Of a DNA stretch of 64,000 nt, positions 24,459-33,158 are shown in pieces; positions within the stretch are counted from its first letter, which is position 1, and every line of letters starts with the position of its first letter. The position numbers and the translations under genes are program-made. The notes beneath the pieces were generated by a model, which made no database searches, had not been told where the DNA came from, and saw only the letters and a list, made by a program, of their open reading frames with translations. Source of the DNA: Chromatium okenii. GTDB lineage: Bacteria; Pseudomonadota; Gammaproteobacteria; Chromatiales; Chromatiaceae. The stretch is from assembly GCF_016583745.1 (NCBI RefSeq), contig NZ_NRRQ01000015.1:1-64000 (forward strand), read 5' to 3'.

Positions 24459-27400
24459 ATGACTTCTCAAAAGCGTTTACAAACTGGTCTGGCGCAGGGA
24501 TTGATTCAATTCGATGCCGAGCACAAGAATATCAATTATCGCAGTTGCAATAAAAATTATCGCTATTCTGATCCAGAGGAAAAAGTCCGCGCTCAAGTGT
24601 ATCTCAAATTGATTCTGCATTATGGCTATGCGCCAGAAAGAATTGATTTGGAAGTGAAGGTGCCACATCGCACGCCGAATAATATCGCAGATATTGTCGT
24701 TTTTAGCGATGACGGTTTGAAAACGCCGCATATCGTGGTTGAATGCAAACAGCCCGATATTTCTGAGGCGGAATTTAAGCAGGCGATTGAGCAGGGTTTT
24801 GGGAATGCCAACTCGATCAAAGCGCCATTTTTATGGGTGACTTCAGAATTAAAAGAAGATTTCTTTGATGTGGCTAATTCTCCTTCAATGGAGCGAGAAG
24901 CTAATCGGATTGCAGATATTCCGCATTTTGGAAAGGATAAAGCGAACAGTTGGAAATTCACACGCGGCGGTGTGGATGGCATTGAGTTAGAAGTTGTCGA
25001 GCAGAACACATTAACGCAGATTTTCCGCAAAGCGCATGACGCATTATGGGCGGGCGGTAAACGCAATCCAGCAGAAGCGTTTGATGAATTAAGCAAGCTG
25101 ATTTTTTGCAAAATTAGCGACGAGCGGGAATTACGCAAAATTGGTGAACCGTATCAGTTCCAAATCTGTGCCGGTGAACCGAAAGAAGCGTTATTGGCGC
25201 GAGTTAAAAACCTGTATGAAAAAGGGCGCTTGAAAGATGCCGAAGTGTTTAAGGATGACATTCGGTTGACGGCGGCTGAGTTGCAAACTGTGGTGGGCTA
25301 TCTTGCACAGATTCATCTCAATAAAACCGATTTAGACAGTAAAGGTCGGGCGCTTGAAACCTTTATGGGTGATTTCTTTCGGGGTGAATTCGGGCAGTAT
25401 TTTACGCCGCGCCCTATTGTGCAGTTTATTGTCAACAGTTTGCCATTAAATCATAACCAATTGGTGCTTGATCCGGCTTGCGGCAGCGGTGGTTTTTTAT
25501 TGCATTTTCTCGATGCTGTGCGCCGTGAAGCTGATGCGCATTATTCGCAAGACTCACAAGATCATTATAAACATTGGCATAATTTCGCAGAGCGTAACCT
25601 ATTCGGGATTGAAATCTCGGAGGCAATTGCTCGCACCGCCAAGATGAATATGATTATTCACGATGACGGGCATACGAATGTCGTGGCGTTTGATGGTTTG
25701 GCGTTGCCGCCGGTGATTGAGGCGGGCACGAAAAATCATGGTTTTCAAGCCGAGCGTTTTGATTTGATTGCGACGAATCCGCCGTTTGGTGCGGATGTCA
25801 AAAACGCTGAAAAGGCGTATATGGCGGAATATGAACTCGGCTGTAAAGGTGTTGATTGGATTGAGGCGAAATTAAAAAACATCAATTTGAATCGCACGAC
25901 GCCGCGTGATCGGCAAAGTACGGAAATCTTGTTTTTAGAACAATGTCATCGCTGGCTAAAACCCAATGGGATTTTAGCAATGGTGGTTCCTGATGGCATT
26001 TTGACCAATTCAAGTTTGCAATATGTGCGCGATTGGATTGAAGAACAGTGGCGGATTTTGGCGGTGGTGTCGATGCCGCAAACCGCTTTTGCGGCAACCG
26101 GTGCGGGAGTAAAAAGTTCGGTGCTGTTTTTGCGTAAATATCCAGCAGCAACGACGGCACAAATTCGCACGCTGAAAGCGCAGGTGCAGAATCGGTTATT
26201 TGAGCTGCCCGAATACAGCGCGGAAATCAGTCGTTTGGAACAGGAAAAGCTGCGGGTCTTAAAATGCGGCGATGCGGAATGCCAACGCATTGAACAGGAT
26301 TTAATTGCGCATTTGGACGCTGCGCAAGCTCAGGATATGTTTTTACGTCCTGAGACGCAGAAAAAAGTCGCGCCAATGAATAAATCGCGGCGCAAAGATT
26401 TGGAGCAGTTGACGAAAGCAGCGCGGAAGGAATACGAGAATAGTGAGGCTTTTAAGACTTGGAAGAAAGACATCAGCGATGAATTCAACGAGCAGATTAA
26501 GGCGGTGAAGGAAGCGTTACAGGAGACGATGCTGGAGCAGGTAAAAACGCAGTTGCTGGATTATCCAATTTTTATGGCGATTGCCGAAGAGATTGGTTAT
26601 GACGCGACGGGACGCGCAACGGCTCAGAATGAATTAACCACCATCGCGCCAGAGTTGAAGCGTTTTATTGAGGCAGTGATCGCGGAGAAAGACGGTTTTT
26701 TTCAATTACGCCCTGATTTAGATGAAAACAAAGTTTTTCTTCTGAATTGGGGCAAATTGGATGGGCGGCTAGACCCTCAGATGATTTTGTATGCTAAAAA
26801 AACTTTAGTGTTTAAGTATGAAGTAAAAAAACTTAAAACCTTTTTACTTGGGTTTCCGCAGTATGGAGCCAACGAACAGGGAATAGATAGAACATCTGAA
26901 AGTGAGCCGCGCTATATTAGGATAACAGATATTGATGATTATGGATTGCTAAAACAAGATTTAGGGGCAACTGCGGAAAAAATAGAAGAAAGATATATTA
27001 TGAATGATAACGACCTGTTGATAGCAAGAAGTGGCAATACGGTAGGGAAAGCATATTTACATAAATCAAATAGTGTTAGCTATAAATGCTTTTTTGCAGG
27101 ATACATGATTAGATTTGTTTTTGATCCCACTTTGATCAATCCAGAATATGTATTTTGCTATATGCAACTTTCTATGTATTCAGCTTGGAAAAATGCAATT
27201 CAAAGAACTTCTGGACAGCCAAATATCAATGCAGAAGAATACAAAAATCTTCAAATTCCATACCCACCTTTTGACATACAAAACAAAATTGTAAGCATAT
27301 TCAAGCAGGTTTACGAATCAAAACAACAGAAAGAAGCCCGCGCCCAAGCCTTATTAGAAAGCATTGACGATTATTTGCTGGGTGAGTTGGGAATTCATTT

Positions 27401-28130
27401 GCCGCCTGCGACGGAAAATGATTTGAAAGAGCGGATGTTTCTTTGTTCTTCAAGTCAACTTTTTGGCAATAGATTTGATGTTTTTTATCATAAAATACAC
27501 TTTCTAGCCTTGGAAAACTGTTTACATCAAAATTCGTACAACGTAGTAAAATTAGGAGATTTAATTAAAGAGATTTCCTATGGCGCATCGGTTAGCAATA
27601 CATACGTTGAAGCTGGCATACCATTGTTGAGAATAAAAGATTTGAAACGCAATGAAATTAGCACAGAAGATGTTGTATATCTTCCTGATTCCATGCGTAA
27701 AGAATTAGGTCGCTGTTTTGTTTCACAAGGTGATTTTTTGATTACCAGAAGCGGCACAATAGGCATTGTTGCACAAGTAGATAAACGGTTTAACGACTTT
27801 GCATTTGGTTCGTTTATGATTAGATTTAGACTTAAAGATGATTTTAGTGTCAATAGTCTTTATCTTTCGTACTATCTTAATTCAAAACCAATGACTGATT
27901 TATTTCAGAGGAATAAAATTGGTGCTATTCAAGGAAATATCACAATTCCTACTATAAAAAATGTAGATGTTATTTTACCACCACTAGAAAAACAACAAGA
28001 GATCGCCGCTAAAATCAAAGCCATTCGCGCCGAAGCGAAACACTTAAAAACCGAAGCTGCTGCCGAATTAACTGCTGCCAAACAACTGATAGAACAAATG
28101 ATTTTAGGCGACAACCCTTCTATTCAATAA
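24459..28130 (+). CDS. Single-chain restriction-modification enzyme, type IIB/IIG-like (nuclease-methylase-two specificity domains)
   Basis: 1223 aa. The N-terminal part resembles type I HsdR nuclease domains, with a PD-(D/E)XK core: Asp78, then Glu95-Cys96-Lys97 (VVECK). The middle is an N6-adenine methylase of the HsdM type: GQYFTP, motif I DPACGSGGF (Asp338) and motif IV NPPF (440-443). The C-terminal third holds two HsdS-like target-recognition domains (~residues 760-960 and 1000-1180), each followed by a conserved helical spacer (QQKEARAQALLESIDDYLL and the KIKAIRAEAKHLKTEAAAE region). No helicase motor is seen. This order matches AloI-type IIB enzymes, which methylate an asymmetric bipartite site and cut on both sides. 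The recognition-domain DNA is visibly more A/T-rich than the rest, a sign of domain exchange. Confidence 0.85.
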   Translation: MTSQKRLQTGLAQGLIQFDAEHKNINYRSCNKNYRYSDPEEKVRAQVYLKLILHYGYAPERIDLEVKVPHRTPNNIADIVVFSDDGLKTPHIVVECKQPDISEAEFKQAIEQGFGNANSIKAPFLWVTSELKEDFFDVANSPSMEREANRIADIPHFGKDKANSWKFTRGGVDGIELEVVEQNTLTQIFRKAHDALWAGGKRNPAEAFDELSKLIFCKISDERELRKIGEPYQFQICAGEPKEALLARVKNLYEKGRLKDAEVFKDDIRLTAAELQTVVGYLAQIHLNKTDLDSKGRALETFMGDFFRGEFGQYFTPRPIVQFIVNSLPLNHNQLVLDPACGSGGFLLHFLDAVRREADAHYSQDSQDHYKHWHNFAERNLFGIEISEAIARTAKMNMIIHDDGHTNVVAFDGLALPPVIEAGTKNHGFQAERFDLIATNPPFGADVKNAEKAYMAEYELGCKGVDWIEAKLKNINLNRTTPRDRQSTEILFLEQCHRWLKPNGILAMVVPDGILTNSSLQYVRDWIEEQWRILAVVSMPQTAFAATGAGVKSSVLFLRKYPAATTAQIRTLKAQVQNRLFELPEYSAEISRLEQEKLRVLKCGDAECQRIEQDLIAHLDAAQAQDMFLRPETQKKVAPMNKSRRKDLEQLTKAARKEYENSEAFKTWKKDISDEFNEQIKAVKEALQETMLEQVKTQLLDYPIFMAIAEEIGYDATGRATAQNELTTIAPELKRFIEAVIAEKDGFFQLRPDLDENKVFLLNWGKLDGRLDPQMILYAKKTLVFKYEVKKLKTFLLGFPQYGANEQGIDRTSESEPRYIRITDIDDYGLLKQDLGATAEKIEERYIMNDNDLLIARSGNTVGKAYLHKSNSVSYKCFFAGYMIRFVFDPTLINPEYVFCYMQLSMYSAWKNAIQRTSGQPNINAEEYKNLQIPYPPFDIQNKIVSIFKQVYESKQQKEARAQALLESIDDYLLGELGIHLPPATENDLKERMFLCSSSQLFGNRFDVFYHKIHFLALENCLHQNSYNVVKLGDLIKEISYGASVSNTYVEAGIPLLRIKDLKRNEISTEDVVYLPDSMRKELGRCFVSQGDFLITRSGTIGIVAQVDKRFNDFAFGSFMIRFRLKDDFSVNSLYLSYYLNSKPMTDLFQRNKIGAIQGNITIPTIKNVDVILPPLEKQQEIAAKIKAIRAEAKHLKTEAAAELTAAKQLIEQMILGDNPSIQ

Positions 28131-28142
28131 CACGCTTGTATC

Positions 28143-28166
28143 AAAAAAACCCGCAATTGCGGGCTT
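28143..28166. terminator. Bidirectional terminator after the restriction-modification gene
   Basis: The perfect palindrome CCCGCAATTGCGGG has A7 on its left and CTTT on its right. It works best on the minus strand (T7), ending the response-regulator operon, and probably also serves the + strand. Confidence 0.75.
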
Positions 28167-28243
28167 TAACAAAACAAGTATTTTTTAATAGAGTTTTTTT
28201 GATTCCATTCTTGATTTTGCATCATTGCGTGAGCGCCTTAAAA

Positions 28244-28912
28244 TTAATTTCTTTCTCCCACGCCCTGATTCAAACCCCGTTCACATAAACCACGCTCCAC
28301 CGCAATCACTGCCGCTTCAACCCGCGAATGAATATCGAGTTTGCGCAGAATTGCTTTTACATGCAGTTTGACCGTGCCATCGGTAATTCCTAAACAGCGG
28401 GCAATCGTTTTATTGCTTTGACCTTCAGCAAGATGACATAGAATTTCTTGCTCGCGGGGCGTGAGATCAGCAATTCCGCTCGTGGTTTGCGCACTTCGCG
28501 CTTTTGCCTGCACCGCCCGCGCCAGCACGCTGGCCAATTCCGGTGCCACCACCGTTTGACCGCGCACAATTTGACCCAACGCTGCAATTAACGCCTCCGG
28601 TTCCATATCTTTGAGCAAATATCCCTGCGCCCCGCTGCGCAGCGATTCAATAACATCGCGCTCCTCGGCGCTCGTCGTCAACATTGCAATCGGCATCTGT
28701 TGCGCTGCGGCGCGGAGCTGGCGCAGCAATTCCAAACCGGTCACTTGCGGCATTCGCATATCTAATAAAATCACATCCGGGCTGGTATCCAGCACCCGTT
28801 GTAAACCGGTGCTCGCATCTCCCACCGCAATCACTTCTAAACCGCGCCGTTCCAGTAATTCTTGCAGACCACAACGGAATAAAGCGTGATCATCAATTAG
28901 CAACACGCGCAT
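28244..28912 (-). CDS. NarL/FixJ-family response regulator
   Basis: 222 aa from the ATG at 28912. The receiver domain has phospho-acceptor Asp51 (LLDMRMP), the acidic pair Asp7-Asp8 and the Lys of YLLKD. A LuxR-type HTH (LTPREQEILCHLAEGQSNKTIA) occupies the C-terminus. The start ATG overlaps the sensor kinase stop (TAATG), so the pair is translationally coupled. It most resembles NarL-like nitrate/redox regulators, but the signal is unknown. Confidence 0.93.
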   Translation of the reverse strand: MRVLLIDDHALFRCGLQELLERRGLEVIAVGDASTGLQRVLDTSPDVILLDMRMPQVTGLELLRQLRAAAQQMPIAMLTTSAEERDVIESLRSGAQGYLLKDMEPEALIAALGQIVRGQTVVAPELASVLARAVQAKARSAQTTSGIADLTPREQEILCHLAEGQSNKTIARCLGITDGTVKLHVKAILRKLDIHSRVEAAVIAVERGLCERGLNQGVGERN

Positions 28913-30657
28913 TAACTTAACTCCAGCGACCGGCGCGAACGACGCCGACAAATCGCAAATATGATTTCAATTCGAGTGCCATCACCCGGTTCACTTTCAA
29001 TTGTGACTGTCGCACCAATGCGGCGGGCGCGTTCATTCATAATCGTTAATCCAAGATGTTCACCAGCTTGCGTGGGTACGGGCGAAGCACTAAATCCCAC
29101 GCCATCATCTTCAATCAACAATAAACAACGCGGTTCTGAAGCAGTTAAATCTCCTTTTTGCAAAATCCCCCCAGCCCCCTTTTCCAAAGGGGGGAGATGC
29201 GGAAAATCCACCCTTTGAAAAAGATCACCGCTTAACTCCCCACTTTGAAAAAGATCACTATTTAACTCCCCCCTTTGAAAAAGGGGGGCTGGGGGGGAGG
29301 ATTGGGATTTTTCCATCGTCAATAAAACCCGCACCGTTTGCGCTTGTGCATGTTTGCGGATATTAGTCAGCGCCTCCTGCACAATACGCAGCAGTTGTAA
29401 TTCCACACTCGCCGCCAATTCAAACGGACGGCAATCATTTTGAAATAACACATGCGCCCCGGTATCGCGCCCCAATTGCTCCACCAATTTCGCCAGCGCC
29501 GGCACCAAACCGCGTCGATCTAACGGCGCTCGAAAACTCGCCAACAATTCCCGCAGCTCGGTGTGCGCCTCATCCAGCCCGGTGCGGATGCGCGCAAGAT
29601 CGGTGTGCGCCGCCGCCGCCAACGGCGTATCGCCCAGCGAATCGCTCAACATCCGACACTGAAACCGCAAACTCGCCAACGTCTGCGCCAGCGAATCGTG
29701 CAGCTCATGCGCCAGCGACGTGCGCTCTTCAATAATCGACAGCCGCCGCGTTTCCACATCCGCCCGTTGTTTCGCAATTGCAACGCCGAGATGATGGCCA
29801 ACGGTAAACAGCAAATCCATGATGTCCTCTCGCGCCGTCACGCCCGCCCGATCCACAAAAATGGTGTACACGCCGAGCTGCTCGCCGCGATGTTCCAGCG
29901 GCACCGTCACCACTTCAATTTCTCGACTGCTCAACATCCGTCGCCCATCAAGCTCGGCGCAATAACGCGGCTCGCGGTCGCACAAAATATCGCCCGGCGT
30001 CAGCACCATCCCGCACAAACACAGCGTCACCGGCGTCATCTCGTGCTCACGCACCAGCACGTTATCCAGCCCAATTGAACCCAACAGCCGCCGTGATCCA
30101 TTCGGTGCCAGCAAGCGCACCGTCGCCGCCCGCCCGTTAATCATTTCCTTCAACACCCGCAAAAAGCGCAGCAGCAATTCCTCCACACTTTCCGCCTGCT
30201 GAATGCCGGCCGCCACGTCGTACAGAATTTTCAGCGAAGCCGTTTTCTGCGCCAGCCGCATCGTCTGCCGCGCCACGCGATTATCCATATCTTCATATAA
30301 ATCAGTGAGTTCTTCGTTCAGCGCCCGAATATCCTCAGCAATGCCCGCCAATACGCCGTGATCGCACAGCGCCGCACTCGCGCCCGGCTCACCCTGACAG
30401 ACTCGCGTCAACGACGTTTCCAGCCGCACCAGCGGAATCAACAACCGTCGCCGCAATTGCCACCACAGCACTGCGAAGCCGCTCGCGCCCAGCCCCAGCG
30501 TCACTGTCAACGGCGCATCGCCCGCCCGCAGCGCCAACGCCAGCGCGATGGTGAATGCGCCGCTGATGGTCAACAGCGGCAGCCATAATCGCGCCGCCCG
30601 GAGCAGCGCCGTGACGCTGGCGTTGAGATGCAAAGGTTCAGAAGTGCTGTCAGTCAC
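28912..30657 (-). CDS. NarX-like sensor histidine kinase, with an in-frame repeat insertion
   Basis: 581 aa. Two membrane helices (~residues 25-45 and 50-66) with almost no periplasmic loop precede a HAMP-like linker, a GAF-like domain (~residues 150-310), a HisKA_3 dimerisation helix with the phospho-His in LAHELHDSLAQ, and an HATPase domain (N-box EALTNIRKHA, EDDGVGF, GLTIMNERARRIG). Between N-box and EDDGVGF the ATPase domain is split by about 55 extra residues (PPAPLFQRGEL..., PPLEKGAGGIL) encoded by a palindromic repeat; whether the kinase is still active is unclear. GTG start; overlaps the preceding acyltransferase gene by 8 bp. Order: acyltransferase, kinase, regulator. Confidence 0.9.
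   Translation of the reverse strand: MTDSTSEPLHLNASVTALLRAARLWLPLLTISGAFTIALALALRAGDAPLTVTLGLGASGFAVLWWQLRRRLLIPLVRLETSLTRVCQGEPGASAALCDHGVLAGIAEDIRALNEELTDLYEDMDNRVARQTMRLAQKTASLKILYDVAAGIQQAESVEELLLRFLRVLKEMINGRAATVRLLAPNGSRRLLGSIGLDNVLVREHEMTPVTLCLCGMVLTPGDILCDREPRYCAELDGRRMLSSREIEVVTVPLEHRGEQLGVYTIFVDRAGVTAREDIMDLLFTVGHHLGVAIAKQRADVETRRLSIIEERTSLAHELHDSLAQTLASLRFQCRMLSDSLGDTPLAAAAHTDLARIRTGLDEAHTELRELLASFRAPLDRRGLVPALAKLVEQLGRDTGAHVLFQNDCRPFELAASVELQLLRIVQEALTNIRKHAQAQTVRVLLTMEKSQSSPPAPLFQRGELNSDLFQSGELSGDLFQRVDFPHLPPLEKGAGGILQKGDLTASEPRCLLLIEDDGVGFSASPVPTQAGEHLGLTIMNERARRIGATVTIESEPGDGTRIEIIFAICRRRSRRSLELS
29148..29313 (-). repeat. Palindromic repeat element inserted in frame in the kinase gene
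   Basis: The ends are inverted: AAAATCCCCCCAGCCCCC (from 29163) against GGGGGGCTGGGGGGGAGG (29283-29300). Between them lie two 30-bp tandem units built on CTTTGAAAAAGATCAC plus a third CTTTGAAAAAG. The element keeps the reading frame open and adds roughly 55 residues. Related C-rich/G-rich palindromes are found at 44755-44798, 55570-55635 and 58929-58957. Confidence 0.8.
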
Positions 30658-31597
30658 CGGCGTGATTCCCGTGTAGCAGCGGCAGAGTTGACGTTGCGCT
30701 GTAGAGCTTTACCGCGCCCGGCGGCCGCCGGCGGAAGCGTTTATATGGCCACAGAAACTGCGTCGGGCAGGTACGCACACATTGCTCAATGCCGTAATTG
30801 AGCGCAGTGGCGGCTTCGACATCATCGGCGCTATCAATTCCGGCGGGCGCAGGCTGGCAGTGCAGGCGAAAACCGCCGTCATCTAACCGCTCGGCAAACA
30901 TAAAAATCACCGGGGCTCCGCTGCGACGGGCAAGGCGATTGACCAGCAACATCGTGAAAGCGGGAACGCCAAAAAAGGGCGCAAATACTGCACCTTTATC
31001 CGCTTTGGGTTCCTGATCGGGCAGGATGCCGACGGCAGCGCCGCGCTCCAGCGCCTGCGTCAGCACCCGAATGCCTTTGATGGTGATCGGCGCAAGTTCT
31101 GCGCCGCTGCGACTGCGGGCGGTGCGGATCAAGGTGTCAAGATACCGCTGCGGTTTATAAAAGATCGCAGTCGGCCCTTGCGCCGCCAAATACAGCCCCG
31201 CCAATTCCCATGCGCCCAGATGCGGCGAGAGCACGATCAATCCTTGTCCGGCGGGACGTTGGAGCAGTTCACCGCCGCGCACCTCGCGGATGTGCGCTAA
31301 CACCTCGGTGAGCGGGCGCTGCCAGAGATAGGCGATCTCAAAATAGGTGGTGCCGAACGCACACAGATTGCGCCGACACAGCGCCAATTGTTGCTTGCGG
31401 CTCAATTCTGGCAGACATAACGTGATGTTAATCAAGGCATTGCGGCGTTGCCGATTCGGCCAGTGCGCCAGCACCCAGCCGCAGCTCGCGCCGAGGCGTT
31501 GACTCAGCACCAGCGGGAGGCGGGCGATGAGGTGGATAAATTGTTGTGCCAGCCAATCCTTGATACGGATGGTCAGGGGGCGAGCTGAATGCGCCAC
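30650..31597 (-). CDS. LpxL/HtrB-family lysophospholipid/lipid A acyltransferase
   Basis: 315 aa from a GTG at 31597 with AGGAG 7 nt upstream; a longer frame to 31657 lacks a good site. The HX4E catalytic motif is SPHLGAWELAG, followed by an FYKPQR-type segment and LPDQEPKADKG. The family transfers acyl chains onto lipid A precursors at the inner membrane. It leads a three-gene operon with the two-component pair, so its expression may be linked to that system. The specific acyl donor is not deducible. Confidence 0.88.
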   Translation of the reverse strand: MAHSARPLTIRIKDWLAQQFIHLIARLPLVLSQRLGASCGWVLAHWPNRQRRNALINITLCLPELSRKQQLALCRRNLCAFGTTYFEIAYLWQRPLTEVLAHIREVRGGELLQRPAGQGLIVLSPHLGAWELAGLYLAAQGPTAIFYKPQRYLDTLIRTARSRSGAELAPITIKGIRVLTQALERGAAVGILPDQEPKADKGAVFAPFFGVPAFTMLLVNRLARRSGAPVIFMFAERLDDGGFRLHCQPAPAGIDSADDVEAATALNYGIEQCVRTCPTQFLWPYKRFRRRPPGAVKLYSATSTLPLLHGNHAGD

Positions 31598-31677
31598 GAG
31601 TTGGCTCCTGATTGCGACAGCGACGACGCAATCTCTAAGATAGAACGGTCTTATCACCTTAAAACGATGATTAAAAA

Positions 31678-32100
31678 ATGACTACTGATGCGCTGCCACA
31701 CAGCCTGACGCCACAAGCGGCGTGGGCGTTACTCAAAACGAATCCGCAGGCTATTTTGGTGGATATTCGCTCGGCGATGGAATTTCTCTTTGTCGGACAT
31801 CCGCAGGGCGCGGTGCATGTGGCGTGGATTGACGAGCCAGATTGGGACATCAATCCCAATTTTGTGACTGAAATCCGCCAGTTGCTCCTCGGCGGCGCTG
31901 CGACCAACGCGGAGGTGCCGGTGATTTTAATTTGTCGCAGCGGCAAGCGGTCACTGGATGCGGGGGCGGCGTTGCGACGCGCTGGGCTGACGGCGGTGTA
32001 TCACGTTGATGAGGGTTTTGAGGGCGAGCGCGATGAATATCATCATCGCAGTACGGTGGGCGGCTGGCGCTTTCACGGGTTGCCGTGGGAACAATGTTGA
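31678..32100 (+). CDS. Rhodanese-domain protein
   Basis: 140 aa single rhodanese domain, no signal peptide. The active-site loop is CRSGKRS (Cys at residue ~85) after the VILI strand, and VDIRSAMEF is the first conserved motif. Such proteins carry persulfide sulfur; in sulfur bacteria they may take part in sulfur trafficking, but no sulfur-oxidation gene is adjacent. It is divergent from the acyltransferase. Confidence 0.88.
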   Translation: MTTDALPHSLTPQAAWALLKTNPQAILVDIRSAMEFLFVGHPQGAVHVAWIDEPDWDINPNFVTEIRQLLLGGAATNAEVPVILICRSGKRSLDAGAALRRAGLTAVYHVDEGFEGERDEYHHRSTVGGWRFHGLPWEQC

Positions 32101-32196
32101 TTGATTTTGCGTGATATGTTATGGCAACAGCGATCAAGTTTTAGGCTTCCACGCCGCTATTGACGCTAGGTTGCAAGCGGCAAAAAAGGTTCCAAC

Positions 32197-33075
32197 ATGC
32201 TCACTCCCATCTCGGTTCATCGCCTCTCATCCCTGCTCCCCACGCCCGCAGTGCGTCCCGTGTTGGTAGCTGTCGCACCACCTGCCGCCGCGCCAGTATC
32301 TGCTATCCGCACCGCTGACGACATTCTTGACGATCTCGCCAACCGCTTGGAGCAGGATTTGGATTATCAGATTTTGCGCCAAACGCTCAATTTGGAAACA
32401 GACACGGCGTTGCGCCGTCGCCGCGTGGCAGATACGCCGCCGCCTGCGCCCACGCTCAACACTGAAGAGATCGCCGCCGCATCCGCCCAGCGCCAAGAAC
32501 GCACCGCCAGTTTGACCGTGACCTTTACCAGTGGGCAGCAGCGCGTGACGGAGGTCAGTGTTGAAACTGCCGATCCGCTGGTGCTTGATTTGTCAGGAGC
32601 GGGCATCACGACCAGCGGCGTTGACGCTGGGGTGCAATTTGATTTGAACGGCGATGGCCAGCAAGAACGCGTCAGCACCGCCGTTGGTGATACTTGGTTG
32701 CTGGCGCTGGATCGCAACGGCAATGCGCAGATTGATGATGGGCGCGAGCTGTTTGGTGACCAACACGGTGCCGCGCACGGGTTTGCGGAGTTGGCGCGTT
32801 ATGACGCCGATGCGAGCGGACGCGCCGATGGCGTGATTGATGCCAATGATGCGGTGTTTTCCCAGTTGCGGCTGTTGCAACTCAGCCAAGACGGAACGCA
32901 GCGCACCCAGACTTTGGCGGAGGCGGGAGTGACCGCGCTGGAACTCGATTATCACCACACGCGCAAAGCGTTGAATGTCTATGACACGGTGGCGCAAAGC
33001 GGTCAGTTTCAGCGCACTGACGGCAGTCACGGTGAAGCGGCGGATGTGTTGCTGGGCTACCACAGCTTGAGTTAA
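32197..33075 (+). CDS. EF-hand-like calcium-binding protein related to RTX exoproteins
   Basis: 292 aa. After a Pro/Ala-rich N-terminus and a short helical part, residues ~125-290 contain DLNGDGQQE, LDRNGNAQIDDGRELFGD and YDADASGRADGVIDANDAVF. This set is typical of regions found in large RTX/calcium-binding exoproteins. No RTX nonapeptides or Sec signal are seen. It may be a free-standing calcium module or the remnant of a larger protein. Function unknown. Confidence 0.7.
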   Translation: MLTPISVHRLSSLLPTPAVRPVLVAVAPPAAAPVSAIRTADDILDDLANRLEQDLDYQILRQTLNLETDTALRRRRVADTPPPAPTLNTEEIAAASAQRQERTASLTVTFTSGQQRVTEVSVETADPLVLDLSGAGITTSGVDAGVQFDLNGDGQQERVSTAVGDTWLLALDRNGNAQIDDGRELFGDQHGAAHGFAELARYDADASGRADGVIDANDAVFSQLRLLQLSQDGTQRTQTLAEAGVTALELDYHHTRKALNVYDTVAQSGQFQRTDGSHGEAADVLLGYHSLS

Positions 33076-33158
33076 GTCCTACTGCGTCCGCCGTTAGTTT
33101 CTGAAGCGATGCTGCTAGACTAGACACAACTTGACTTCATCCATCTGGGAATCCAGCT

